Positions 1-11,201 of a DNA stretch of 64,000 bases are shown piece by piece. A program made the translations under genes and the position numbers. The notes below the pieces were generated by a model that did not search any database, was not told the DNA's origin, and saw only the letters and a list, made by a program, of their open reading frames with translations. The stretch covers positions 52,909,201 through 52,973,200 of the forward strand of contig OZ038422.1 in NCBI GenBank assembly GCA_964036155.1, in the 5' to 3' direction. This DNA is from Diploscapter coronatus (taxonomy: Eukaryota > Nematoda > Chromadorea > Rhabditida > Rhabditidae). Position 1 is the first letter of the stretch. Each line of letters opens with the position of its first letter.

Positions 1-59
1 TAAAAGGAAGAAAAGCTTCTAGAGAGGAGAGAAAATCGATGAGAACGAGCCTGAAAAGG

Positions 60-225
60 AGGGATGAAGTTAGAGAAGCAGAAGATGAGAAAAATAATAT
101 GTGAATCAATGGAGTTAGAGACACAAAGGGAAGCTATATATGGAAAATAGAGTAGAACTAAAGAAAGAACAAATAGGAAAAATAGTAAGCGGATAAATAG
201 AGTTAGAGAAGCAGAGAGATATTAG
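60..225. repeat. Degenerate purine-rich repeat
   Basis: The motif AGTTAGAGAAGCAGA occurs twice (near 70 and 200), with weaker versions such as GAGTTAGAGACACAAAG and AGAGTAGAACTAAAG between them. Almost the whole stretch is purine on the plus strand. This looks like an old, decayed tandem repeat; I assign no function. Confidence 0.4.
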
Positions 226-1917
226 AGATGGATGAAGCCCTACTGTGCAAGGAGGAGGGGATTATAGAGAGCAGCAGTAGCAGCAGCAGTCTCCTCTCCT
301 CTCCCTTTGCCCGATTCTGACAGAGTTCAGCCCCTTCCTCCATTCTTTTATCTCTTCCACGTCAATATTTGGCAAAGCTTCTTCCACTTTTTCTTGTTTT
401 TTTCAGCTTTCTCTTCGAATTTCCCGAGTCTCGTCTCATTTCACACGAATCACATTTCATTTGCATCGAAAAATCTGCCAAAAATCCGAATCTTGACATT
501 TCTAGGATTAGGAAAAAGGCTTCGAAATAATCTAGCATTTATGAAAATGGATTTCATCATTCATATGTTCGATTCTTATAGAATTTCACAAAATATGACA
601 TCCATTATGATTCGTCCTTCCAATTTTCGGGCCCAATTTCGTGGATACAAAATTTATCGTTATTGCTTCCTGCAAAAAATATTGTATTCCTCGAAAAAGA
701 CGAAAATTAGTCCATTTTCATTAATTCTTCTATATTTTCATCTTTTGTACTTTCCAAAATAGATATTTTGTTGCGGGATAGAATATTCCCACCTCTATTA
801 CTTACTTGCCTACATAAATCATAGCCGCTGTGCGTAGGTTGAGGGGCTAATTTTACCTTGAATAGCAAAAAATCGAATGGCAACAGGCATTTCCCATCTT
901 TCATTCTGCAGTGCGGTGGCTATTTATTCATTTCTGTTCGAATATTTCAGTTCGCTTTTGCACCCGAATGGGTAAATTCTGCATTTTTGCGTCACGCTGC
1001 TTGTAATACGACACTTTCTCGTAATTCCTTCTGCATTTCTTTATTTGTGCACAAGGTTCATACATCGAAAGAAAATATACAAATGCCCACTTTAGTCGGG
1101 TTGGTCTTTTCGTCGGAAATCCGAAATATCATGCGGATTTTCAATATCCGTCTCAAATCTCAAATCCGCTTGTTTACGAGCATTTTATTCCGACGTGTGT
1201 TTCATTAAATTTATCGATTTTTGTCTGAAAAACTTGCTATTTTACAACTTTGGTAGTTTTTTTTTCTAATTTTTATTGAATTTGTGGAAATTATTCTATC
1301 AGCTATTTGGATTTTCATGACTACGCGCAACCTAACGAACTAGTAAGTAAGGGATAGCAGAGGGAAAGATTGTAGTAGAATGTTTTTTTGCCTTTACATA
1401 CTATTTCACCGGGTTGCGAGGTCGTGAAAAATTTAAGTTGCCTAATCTATATTTTTGTTTTTTTTTACATAGGATTTGTTTCAATCTGAACCACTTTTGA
1501 TAAGGTTTTTTGAGCAAAAACTTCTTTATTTTATCCACCTTCTATTCCTTCTAAAGGTCTCTAAATTGTCATGTGCCTTGCCTAATTCATTCCATCGTTA
1601 ATTATTCAGTTGCATTCCTCTAAGCGAGACACAATTTCCATGTCACTTCCTTTCCTGACTTCCATATTCCGTCGAGCTATCACAGAAGCAAATTATGAAT
1701 TCCTTGCATAGATTTTCTTCGAATGATGCCATAAGTTATCCGAGAATAACTCAGATTTTCCATTAAAAAGTCTAGTTTTATTCCTGTTTTAGCCTAGTTG
1801 AAAGTTTTTCTTTGATATAAAAATGCGTATAATTTATTGCTCAAGATAGAAGAAATGAAATAATAAAGCTTTTGAGAGGAAACTACGAAAAGCTACTATG
1901 ATATTTCTTTAAAGATA

Positions 1918-2265
1918 TCAAGTTATTCATCCTGATATGACTATGATTAGGCTATTTTCTGGTCATTATGAGATGAAACTACAGCAATTTATCTCCATCA
2001 TAACATAGAAATTCTTGATTTTCTATCGATAACTTTATAAAGCAGCTGCTTTAAATTCAGTATAAGCTCCCTAACTTCAATTTGAGGTGAAACATTTGTA
2101 TCACGGCACTCGATCTGGCTTTATTAAAAAATCAGCGCCAGGATAGCGTTTTTCTTACTATTGATAATGAATTTCATTCATTCGGATATGATTAGGTTAT
2201 GTTCTGATCATAATAAGATGAGAGCCTAATAATTTATTCCCCTCATAACATAAAAATCTTCCTTC
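1918..2265 (+). repeat. Diverged direct duplication
   Basis: Two blocks of about 90 bp, roughly 1935-2015 and 2180-2265, share the same order of words: GATATGA..TTAGG, TTCTG.TCAT.A.., AGATGA and ATCATAACATA / CTCATAACATA followed by AAATCTT-like ends. They are clearly diverged, so the duplication is old. Each copy can fold on itself because it contains both ATTAGG and CCTAAT-like words. No coding potential is visible. Confidence 0.5.
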
Positions 2266-5200
2266 AGACTCTGGTTTAGACAGCGTCTACACGGCACTAG
2301 GGTTTAGCCTGTGGACGTCCACCTCTCCATCCTCCATCTTTAGTCTTTCCTCTGCTTTTTGCATTGCATTTTTGCTGGATTCCCAGCTCCTTTTCCGCAG
2401 TTTTTATCTCCACTTCAGTCCCCCAGTCCGAGTCCCCATCTCCGCGTCTCGCTCCTGTGTCGCATCTTCATTTATTTCCCTAGAGCCCCACCCGTCCTTC
2501 GGCTCATTTTATTTTTCTTCCCCTCGCTTCGTCGTTCTTTCCTCGATCCATCGCACCGCTCGGATTAGCCCCCTATGTTTTCTGCAGATATTGCAGATAT
2601 TTTTCTACAAGAATGAGCAGGAACTCGGATTTCGAATATTTTCAACGCCATCCCAAGTTCGATTTCATTTTTCCCTTTTCAAAGTTTTCATTTTGATCCA
2701 TCCCTGCTCCTCTGACTCTATTCGGCCTCTTGTACAAATTTTTGACCAGCCATTACAGCAGTTGCAAAATTGCAATTGGATAGTGAGTTCGCAAAGAAAC
2801 TCGTGCTATTGGGTTATCAAAATCTAAATGCTTTCCAGATATTGAAACTATCCACCCCTGTTCTCCTATGCGCATCCAGTGTGCGACAATCGATGATTCG
2901 TTTAATTGTCGTCCATAACCGAGCAGAACCAGGGATGAATCGAATATGCGCATTTGATTGCGATTTTCGATGAGAAATTGAAACATGTCCGACGCAATTT
3001 CGATATGCTTTCATCAAAACATGTCGCACTGCTGCGAAAGCATACGTTTTTACATTCGATAAAATTTTGAAAAGATTAACCAAATCATGGGTTTTATTGT
3101 ACTTCATCTCATCGTGTACAATTTTTACGCTATAATGCTGCATTCTGAGCAAATCGGAAATATTCACGTTGTCAGATATCGATATTTCCTATTTTATTTT
3201 TCACTCATTATTAACTCCGGGCCAATATCGTCTAGCAAAATACCCATTGTCTATCTTCTTCTAGCATTTTTATCATCGTCGATATCGCGATTCCTGATTA
3301 ATGCATGAGTTCCCCCTCCATGGTTGCGTCACTCACTCTTCATCCAACTTGCATTATGCTTTCCTCTCTTCATTTTTCATTTTCAATGCCCTCTTTATTC
3401 TTCTTTTCTACTTCGCTCCTTTTCCATCTCCAGTTCTGCTTTGTCAATACTCCACAAGCACGTCAAACGGGAGACTCCGGTCCCAAGGAGCCAAGGAATC
3501 CCGAGTTTGGCCCGTTTTCCCCCCATTTCGCAGCTCTTTTTTTCACCGATTTTTCTCGAGTTTGTTCCCATTTCCAAATTTCGCCCTGACTACTTCACGA
3601 ATTTCCACAATTCACTACGAAAGAGCCTCTAAATTTGCCCCGCGCAAACGACATTATTCTAGAAGTATAGAAAGAAGGCAGCAGTTTTTTGTCGTGTTTT
3701 GGTTTATCAAAGTTGATTTGGAAATTTTTTCCTCTTTCAGATCAATAGGCCACGAATCTTCAACTTTTCATGGTACCAAGTAAATTTCACGCAAGAATGA
3801 TTTCAAAATTTCGCTCTTTGGAGTTTTAGCTTTTTCAAATCTGAAGCTGAAGTATTTTGCAGTATTGACAGAAAAAAAACTCTAGTGTTTTGGACTTACT
3901 TCTTATTCAAACATAATCCTATTATTAAATCCGAACTCATACGATTAAGATTTATCGAATTCCATATCTAAATCTTCTTAAACTCCTTCGATTTTCCCAT
4001 GACGAGCAACTCAGGAGGCCTTCATTATCCCTTTCGCGTATTCTATCGAGGATTCCGGCCGGATTCTGGGGATTTCAGGGATTTTCTCGTTTTCCTGGTC
4101 CAATCCTCTCTTCTCCCCTTTCCCCTTCCAGATCGATTCTCCATTTGGCATTCATATTTCTCTTCTATTCCCCCGTTTTAGTGCCTCAGCTTCTGTCTTT
4201 TCATTGTTATTTTGCTGCTTCATTTCTGTCTCGCTGCTTTTTTTGCAGCCACTTGCTGGCTATTTCGATCCTTTTCCTATTTTCTACCCAGTTACTTTCC
4301 AATTTATCGCTGTTTTGTTTTGTGTTTTGCGCGCTTTTTGCCTTCAAAAATTGTGTCTGCTCCTTTTTGCGCTGATGAATGAATGAATGAAGCTGTAAAT
4401 TTTCGAGTTCGAGTTCATTTCAAGTTTTCTTTTGAAAAGAGATCTTTATTAACTTGGGTATTGCTAAAAAAAAAAATACGCATTTCCAACCAAAGTGTGG
4501 ATGCTTATCATTTTATCTTTGCTTTCCTTTCAAAGTATGAGATTATTTCATTTAGAACATTTCGAATGCTCAGTTCTAATAAAATTAGGTCGTAAATCTT
4601 TTTTCAATGATCATAAAATGACAATTTTATTAAGGATTATCAGCACAATTCCTTATTCCACTCGTGAAATCATAAAATCTCTTCAAAATAGGTATTTTAT
4701 CAGCCGAAAATAATTCATAATGTTTTGTGGGAATTGCATTCAGGGCAGGCAGCTAATAAAATAAATTGCATTTTCAATTTCGCTATTTCGCGTTTTCCTT
4801 TCGGACTAGCAGAAAAGCGAGCGACTGAATTCGCACTCGATTTGACTGGCTTTTCTGACTTTGTTTCTTTAAATTTCATGGATTTTTATCCTTTGCGTTT
4901 TTTTCTCTCTTCCCTATGCTTATTTCAAGGCCGACTATTGACATTGTGAAATCCTCTCTCTCTCTCTCTATGCTATTTCATGCCCGATCTGACCATTTCA
5001 CAATCATTTCCTTACTCTTGTTCATTTAATCTAATTTTCTAGCCTCGTTGAAACTTTCCGTGATTTATTTTACTTTGGATTATCGATATGTGTTCGGAAC
5101 AAGTTCGTTATCCTATTCCTTAGTCATTTAGTGAATTTTTGATGAAGCAAAAATAAACGTTTTTTTTTCCTTTTTGATATAATAATAGTAGTTAGCTAAT

Positions 5201-5280
5201 GATAGTTTTGCTTCATCATAAAATTCTCGAAATGGCTACGAGGATCGTATTTGTTCATTTCAAACGAAGTTCGAATGCTA

Positions 5281-5300
5281 TTCTATTCAGGTACGTAACC
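5281..5300 (+). promoter_or_regulatory. Probable spliced-leader acceptor of ric-4 isoform a
   Basis: The sequence TTCTATTCAG ends at 5290, ten bases before the ATG at 5301, and no upstream coding exon pairs with it. In nematodes an unpaired acceptor just before an ATG usually marks spliced-leader trans-splicing; here that is inferred from position only. Confidence 0.5.
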
Positions 5301-8300
5301 ATGCCGGCAGACGACGAGGTTCCCGACTCGCTCGAGGCCATCAACCTCAAAATGAATGCCGTCACTGATGATGTAAGGGTTGTTTTCTTTCAAAAAAAAA
5401 ACCTCAAAGGATTATGGATGGTTATGGAAAGTTGACAAACCTTTGGAATGTAATTTTCGTTTAAAATAAAAGTCTGGAAAAAACTTCTATTTTTCCAGAG
5501 AATTTAATCTTTCTCATAACTGTCCATATGTCAAGATGAGATTTCAATGGAACAATCATTGGCATTGCGTTATCAACCGTAGGACCATAGATCGGTCGAG
5601 ATAATGAAGAACTTGAATCCGAAATCTTTGTGTCATTCAGATAATACTAGTTTTCTGAAAAATTTACGGGCTATTTCGATTCCGAATAGAGATGGATCGG
5701 AATTATAACGACTTCTGATTCCATTTCACATTTCTCTAAATTTCCACTTGACCAATTCGCTATCGATCCCCCTCAAAAAGTTTCAGCTGATTCTCTTTCT
5801 TTGCTCAATTAGTCGAATAACGATCGTCCCCATGGCAATTCGATTTGAATAATTTCTTCTTTCGTCCTTCAAATGGCAATTTCTCGTTTTTGAAAATTTC
5901 TTCAGTCATTTTTTGCTTCCAAAAACATGCTGCTCTCCTCGAAATTGAGCATAATTAGATTATGTGCTCAATTCGCTCAGAAACGGATAATGAGGAAGGA
6001 AAAATTGGACGAGGATATCTTGAACTTGAAATTGGAGAGGACAAGGACAACACAATGAATGAGTAGGGAGAAGTGAAAGGACAAAGATAAAGAGCAAAAG
6101 GGGAAATTTCGAGTAACTTCAACTTTTCGACTTCTTAAATTACCCCCCCTCGACTGGCTGGCTCATTAACATCGGTCCTGAGCCCAAACTAGCTCAGTCC
6201 GAAGTTTAGTCTCAAGTCCTTAAATCGCCATTTTCGTAAGAATTTTTCTATATTCTATCATAGAGTTTCCATTTTTGATACGCGCAAATGATCAGATTAT
6301 TTTTTTCTGAGTTATACGTAGCTCCCAAAAACTAGAAAAAAAAATAGCAACAAACAATAACGATAGGATTAGCTTCACTACGGAAAATGCATCGCGAGTT
6401 TTTACGGAAATATGTTCCCTTATCATTTTCCTTCGAGCCAATAACGCGATGTGGGAAACCTTATATCTCTTTTATAAACATTTCTTTTGAATCTCCTCTC
6501 TGAGAAGCTCACAACTCGTTCACGATCCAATGAAATTCTAGTAATTTTGACATTATCTGAGAAAATTCTAGGGTTTGAATATCCTGTGACTCATTCTTAC
6601 TTCAATTTGATCAAAATTTCATATGCCTTGATGACAATGAAATGCTGATATTTCAAATTTTATAATTAGCTAAAATCAGCTGTCGAGTTGTAGTCAGATA
6701 AAATCAGTCGTCTTGTGATTTTGAGATTCCGGCGCTGTTATTGTCGTCGAATTACCCGCGCAACACTCATACATAACTCAAATTTTAGCGCCTAATTTAG
6801 AAATTACACCTTTTTATGATCAAATTATGATGCTGTAATAAGGCGCACTCCTATATTAAATTTCTTAGAACCTGTTTAGATAAGCCAGAACCCTGAATCG
6901 CCAATTTTTATTCTATCCGAATTGTACGCATTTATTTAGTTTTATAAGTTTCACGACTTTTATATCACACTTCCGTTGAAACTTTTAATATTCTCGGAAG
7001 TGAGATTACCCCGCTTGAATATTAATTTCTTCATTAGTCTTAATGTTTAGTTAGTGAATTTTCTGCTCTAAGCGAGCAAAATTTCTTAGAATAAAACAAG
7101 TTTTTTCGAAATTATTTCGCATTGCTTGAGCTTCCAAGTTATCCCTCTATTTATTTGTATTCCAGGAAGTGTTCACTGAATTATTACCTCATTAACTAAA
7201 AATCGCTGGTGCAATTAGCGATAAATCTGTTTGCTCATTCGATTTTGCCTTCATCTGGCTGGGCTTACATAAATCGAATCACGAATGGTCTATTGCTTCT
7301 ACAAGTGGCTAAGAAAGCGGGACTCTGGCTACATTTTCATTACTTGTGTTCGCACATAGACCTAAGCAGGGATAAATAGCCAGATCCTCCTCTGTGCGAA
7401 CCCCTTTAGATCGAAATTTTCCGCTAATACCTTATTGGGAATCCAATATTTAACCAGGAGTGTGTGAAGTTTCAAATTTAAAAATACGAAATCGAAGTCG
7501 GAATAGACATTAAGCCAGCTCGAAATCGAAATTGTGTGCATTGGTACATTATTGGTATGAACTTACTATGCATAGGAAGTTATGTTCTGCAGACCCCTTT
7601 AATAATATCCAATCTGGCTAAATTTTGATTACTTGTGTTCGTACATATCCACACAGCCACACACTGCGATGTGCATTCTCTGCCATTCATTCGGTCTCCA
7701 TTTACTGCGTTTCAGGCCAGCTGTCCTGGTTCCCAGTTATTGACCCATATTCCCTCATTCTCACATTCGCACTTGCATTTCCTAATTAACTCACAATCTC
7801 ACCATATTCATATCACTTGCTACAATTTGATATCAAACTCGTTTTAGAAGTTTCAATCTCTTAGTAACGCGGCGCTATTATGATTTTAGAGATTCTCAAT
7901 TTCTTTCGCCACGAGGGTGAAAAGAAATAAGAAATTCCCGATTTGTAGCGCAATTTCGATTTCACATTTCTTGCATAAAATTCACGTGATTACAATAATT
8001 CAACGAAATCGATTCAATAAAATAGTCAATTTTCGAAATTGCATTTTCTTAAAAAGGAATTTCCAAGGTGGCATCAACTGTAGAGTATTCTTTACTTGAC
8101 GTTTATCGAGCGCTATGCGCATCGTTGGACTTATTAGGTCTGGGGATTCCCAGAGGTATCGGATCTCTTCTTCTTTCTCTGGCGCAGAGCTCTGGGGTAG
8201 TTTCATTCTTTCCGCTGTTCGTTCGTCGTTTGTCTTGGGCTTGGTCCATTTCAAGCTTGACGGTGTCCGTTTTATTTCACTTCAATATTTATGAGCATCT

Positions 8301-11201
8301 GTCGAGCCTTGGCCTGAGTCAGGGCATGGACCCTGCAATTCAGATCCTTTTCACTTCTCCATCCATTCTTCTCCATAACCCATTGCTTTTATTCTTTATT
8401 TGTCGTTTGTCGTCTGACCACTTGTATTTCGTTTTCATTGAATTCAATTCCGAATTCTTTCAATTTCTATCTCCAAGCAAAATACGCACGTATTTCATCC
8501 ATCCGTCCAGGATTTTGCCTGCCTCATACATTTTTCGATTCTTTATGGAATTCCCCTGTTCGCCATCGGTTTCCATATTCCTCTGCCTCGACTCGACATT
8601 AGATACTCTTCACTGAATTTTCGTCATCGAAATATGCATTTCTTTTTGCAGAACTTGGCGAGGAAAAATCCATTTTGTCAGGATATTTGAAAATTTTGCA
8701 ACTTCGCTACTTGAAGGAATATCATGTGGGGTTATGAGAGATTAGAAAAAGTTGTGAAAGAGTTTCCTCTCCCTTTCTTTCTAATACTATTTCGGAAGCT
8801 GCAAAATAGCGCATTTTCCAAGTCATTTCTTACTTTTATTTTAGACTTTTTCTTGCAAATTCAGCTAAATCTTTCCTATTCCAAAGTTCAGCAATAATTT
8901 GTCGCGATTTTCCGCGCGTCTCGAATGACATCGAGTCTCTGCCTGACTGATTTGGCCCTAGCACGCATATCGATTCAGAATGCAGAACTACTCCCAATTC
9001 CTTCCTTCTTTGTTATTTTCGACTTTATCCACTCTCCCGCATTCATTTCAACGACATCAGTTCAGAGGCTAGCCTTCTGCAAATATTTATTGGATGTATC
9101 GTTGAATTATTGACGAGTATCTGCTTATTTTACCGGAAGAATGCCAGCAGCAGCAGGTCGAGCGAATGCGGGTGGCTCGAGTCCACAGGGCCGTCGACGG
9201 ACGGGTCCTCCCTCGCCTCCGCCAGGGGCTGTGCGGATCAACGGCATGCTCATGCCTATCGATATGTCTGATGAGCTCAAGGGGCTCAACGTCGGAATCG
9301 ACGAAAAAACACAGGAGGTTGATGACGCAATGCTTTAAAATTTTGATTTTTGAAATCCTGTTTGATTGGGTTAAAATTTCGGACTCTTGGAAAGTTTGAA
9401 CGCTTCGAGAAAAAACAAAAACGTTGGTAGTGAAGAGAAACCGGATTTACCAAATGATCTCTCTCCGAACTGATAGTTTTCCAAGAAACCCAAGATTCCG
9501 AAGAACTCGATAGACCAGAACGTCTCTCACTTGAGAGCTAGATTAAGGCTTCAGTTTGAACTAGTTAAATTTCAAATTTCAGTCTCTGGAATCGACTCGA
9601 CGAATGTTAGCGCTATGCGAGGAGAGCAAAGAGGCCGGCATTCGAACACTTGTTATGCTCGATGATCAAGGAGGTCTGTTCATGACAAATTGATTGAACT
9701 CGCAAATGATCGAAAATAAATTACAGAGCAACTGGAGAGAGTCGAAGGTGCATTGGACACGATCAATAAAGACATGAAAGAAGCCGAAGACCACTTGAAG
9801 GGCATGGAGAAGTGCTGTGGACTCTGTGTTCTGCCTTGGAACAAGTAAGACAAACTACCGTTTAACTCATAAGTATTAGAAGTGAACGATTTTGAACGGT
9901 GTATTTTTAGCATTTCTGGAAAAGTTAAGGATGATCGCGGTTCGGCTCGACTCTTTAGAAGATATTAATTAATTTAAATCGATCCGATTTGAGCTTTTCA
10001 ATAGTATTTCTGGGTTCATTTCGGGAACCCGTCGGCTTCTTCCTATTTGGCTCCAATTTTTTTTTTCGAACCGCGCACATCCCTGACGAGAGTGTGTGAA
10101 TAAGACTATAGCCTAAAATAGCTCCTTTCTTATTTTCAACCTCCAAGATCTTGTAACTGGAAAATGATATGGGGGAAAATATTGAGTAATTTACAGGACA
10201 GACGACTTCGAAAAAGGATCTGACTATGCGAAGGCGTGGAAGAAGGACGACGATGGAGGTGTCATATCTGATCAGCCAAGAATCACCGTTGGTGATCCCA
10301 CAATGGGTCCTCAAGGCGGTTACATCACCAAGTAAGTTTTTGTTTAATCTAGCGAAATAATATTATGACAATTTTCCCTTGAAATCTTTATATTTTTCCC
10401 ATACAATTTAGCGCTATGTTTTGTTCTGAAACAAAACTGATTCTTGGTTCAGCTCAACTTCATATTCGAGTCATAAATGTCAAATCTCCGAGATTAGCTC
10501 AACGAAGAACCATAAAAGAACACTTTCATGTGAAAATAAATTGTAGCCCTTCTCAATCGTGATTCTTCTCTGAAGTTTCAACGAAATTCTTCTTGTTCTA
10601 TTCTTCGTCCCAATGAACTCATTCTCTTCATTCTTATTTTATGATGATGATCTTCAAGTCCAAATGTCAACGCATAAAGACCCCTTTTTCTTCAATGAGT
10701 TATACATAGAATTGCAAATGTATTGACCGTTGGTATTTGCTATAATTCTTTGAGATAAGGAAGAAACGAAAATAATGATATTTGGATATTCAAAAATTAT
10801 GTTCAGGATCACGAATGATGATAGAGAAGGTGAGATGGATGAGAATATTCAACAGGTAGCAACTATGGTCGGCAATCTGCGGAACATGGCTATCGATATG
10901 AGCACTGAAGTTTCGAACCAGAATAGGCAATTAGACAGGATTCACGATAAGGTATGGGTTATGAGTGTCATTGAGCTTTCTCGTGAAAAATCCAGGTGCT
11001 AGAAAATATTTTGGACAAAACTTCGTTTCGAAAATTGAGAAGGTCATTTTCAAGCCCTTCTGTTTTTGCTTATCTTGGATTGATGACAACTCGCGATAAA
11101 ATTATCCTCCTTTCAATAAATATTAAAAATTTCAGGCTCAATCGAACGAAGTTCGTGTGGAATCGGCGAACAAGCGAGCCAAAAATCTCATTACCAAGTA
11201 G
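5301..11201 (+). CDS. ric-4: SNAP-25 (RIC-4), neuronal t-SNARE, isoform a
   Basis: SNAP-25 gives two helices (Qb and Qc) to the SNARE complex with syntaxin and synaptobrevin and drives synaptic vesicle fusion at the plasma membrane. Exons: 5301-5372, 9583-9673, 9727-9844, 10197-10331, 10807-10951, 11136-11201. They join in phase to 208 residues, the usual family length. Residues 25-83 carry the first SNARE motif, including SLESTRRML and [17 protein letters not shown] with the ionic-layer Gln. Residues 84-88 (CCGLC) are the palmitoylation site in the linker. Residues 140-208 hold the second SNARE motif, with NQNRQLDRI around its central Gln. The linker has three cysteines where mammalian SNAP-25 has four (CGLCVCPC). 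The first intron is 4.2 kb, leaving room for neuronal enhancers and a second start. Identification is very secure; the upstream exon is supported by [19 protein letters not shown] running into the conserved SLEST exon in phase. Confidence 0.96.
5373..9140 (+). other. Large first intron of ric-4
   Basis: No further exon is supported. The intron contains a partly duplicated stretch: the 35-base block TCTGGCTA.ATTTT.ATTA..TTGTGTTCG.ACATA appears near 7325 and again near 7614 with few changes, and nearby CCCCTTTA and AATCCAATAT words are also repeated. A 182-codon open frame at 8068-8616 begins at a non-ATG codon and is hydrophobic low-complexity sequence; I do not regard it as a gene. The intron probably holds the promoter for the second first exon. 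Confidence 0.55.
9141..9317 (+). CDS. ric-4: Alternative first exon of SNAP-25 (isoform b)
   Basis: This 59-codon exon starts with ATG at 9141 and ends in phase 0 at a GAG|GTTGAT donor, so it can replace exon 1 and join the exon at 9583, giving a 243-residue protein. It encodes a Gly/Pro/Arg-rich leader ([12 protein letters not shown], then [12 protein letters not shown]), followed by [22 protein letters not shown], which resembles the start of the first SNARE helix in the other isoform. Its own promoter would lie in the preceding 3.7-kb intron. The donor is weak by consensus, so use may be regulated or restricted. A TTTTACCGGAAG stretch just before the ATG could be a poor trans-splice acceptor. 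The choice between the exons is inferred from sequence alone. Confidence 0.85.

Larger units (their letters stand above)
1..5290. other. Upstream region without a recognised gene
   Basis: I find no exon here that I can support. Several open frames of 60-160 codons occur, but they are rich in Phe, Leu and Ser, overlap on both strands and have no matching splice sites, so they look like chance frames in AT-rich DNA. The stretch from about 240 to 310 has an AGC trinucleotide run followed by a polypyrimidine tract. Short simple repeats lie near 4374 (ATGA units) and 4953 (CT units). The region probably holds promoter and 5' regulatory DNA of the SNAP-25 gene that starts at 5301. Confidence 0.5.

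Noticed and set aside
2359..2827. Open frames near 2.4-2.8 kb
   Set aside because: Overlapping frames on both strands in a pyrimidine-rich stretch; low-complexity Ser/Pro/Phe content and no splice support.
8068..8616. 182-codon open frame in the ric-4 intron
   Set aside because: It begins at a GTG rather than ATG, is hydrophobic and Ser/Phe/Leu-rich, and lies in sense orientation within an intron with no matching splice sites. Long frames of this kind arise by chance in pyrimidine-rich DNA.
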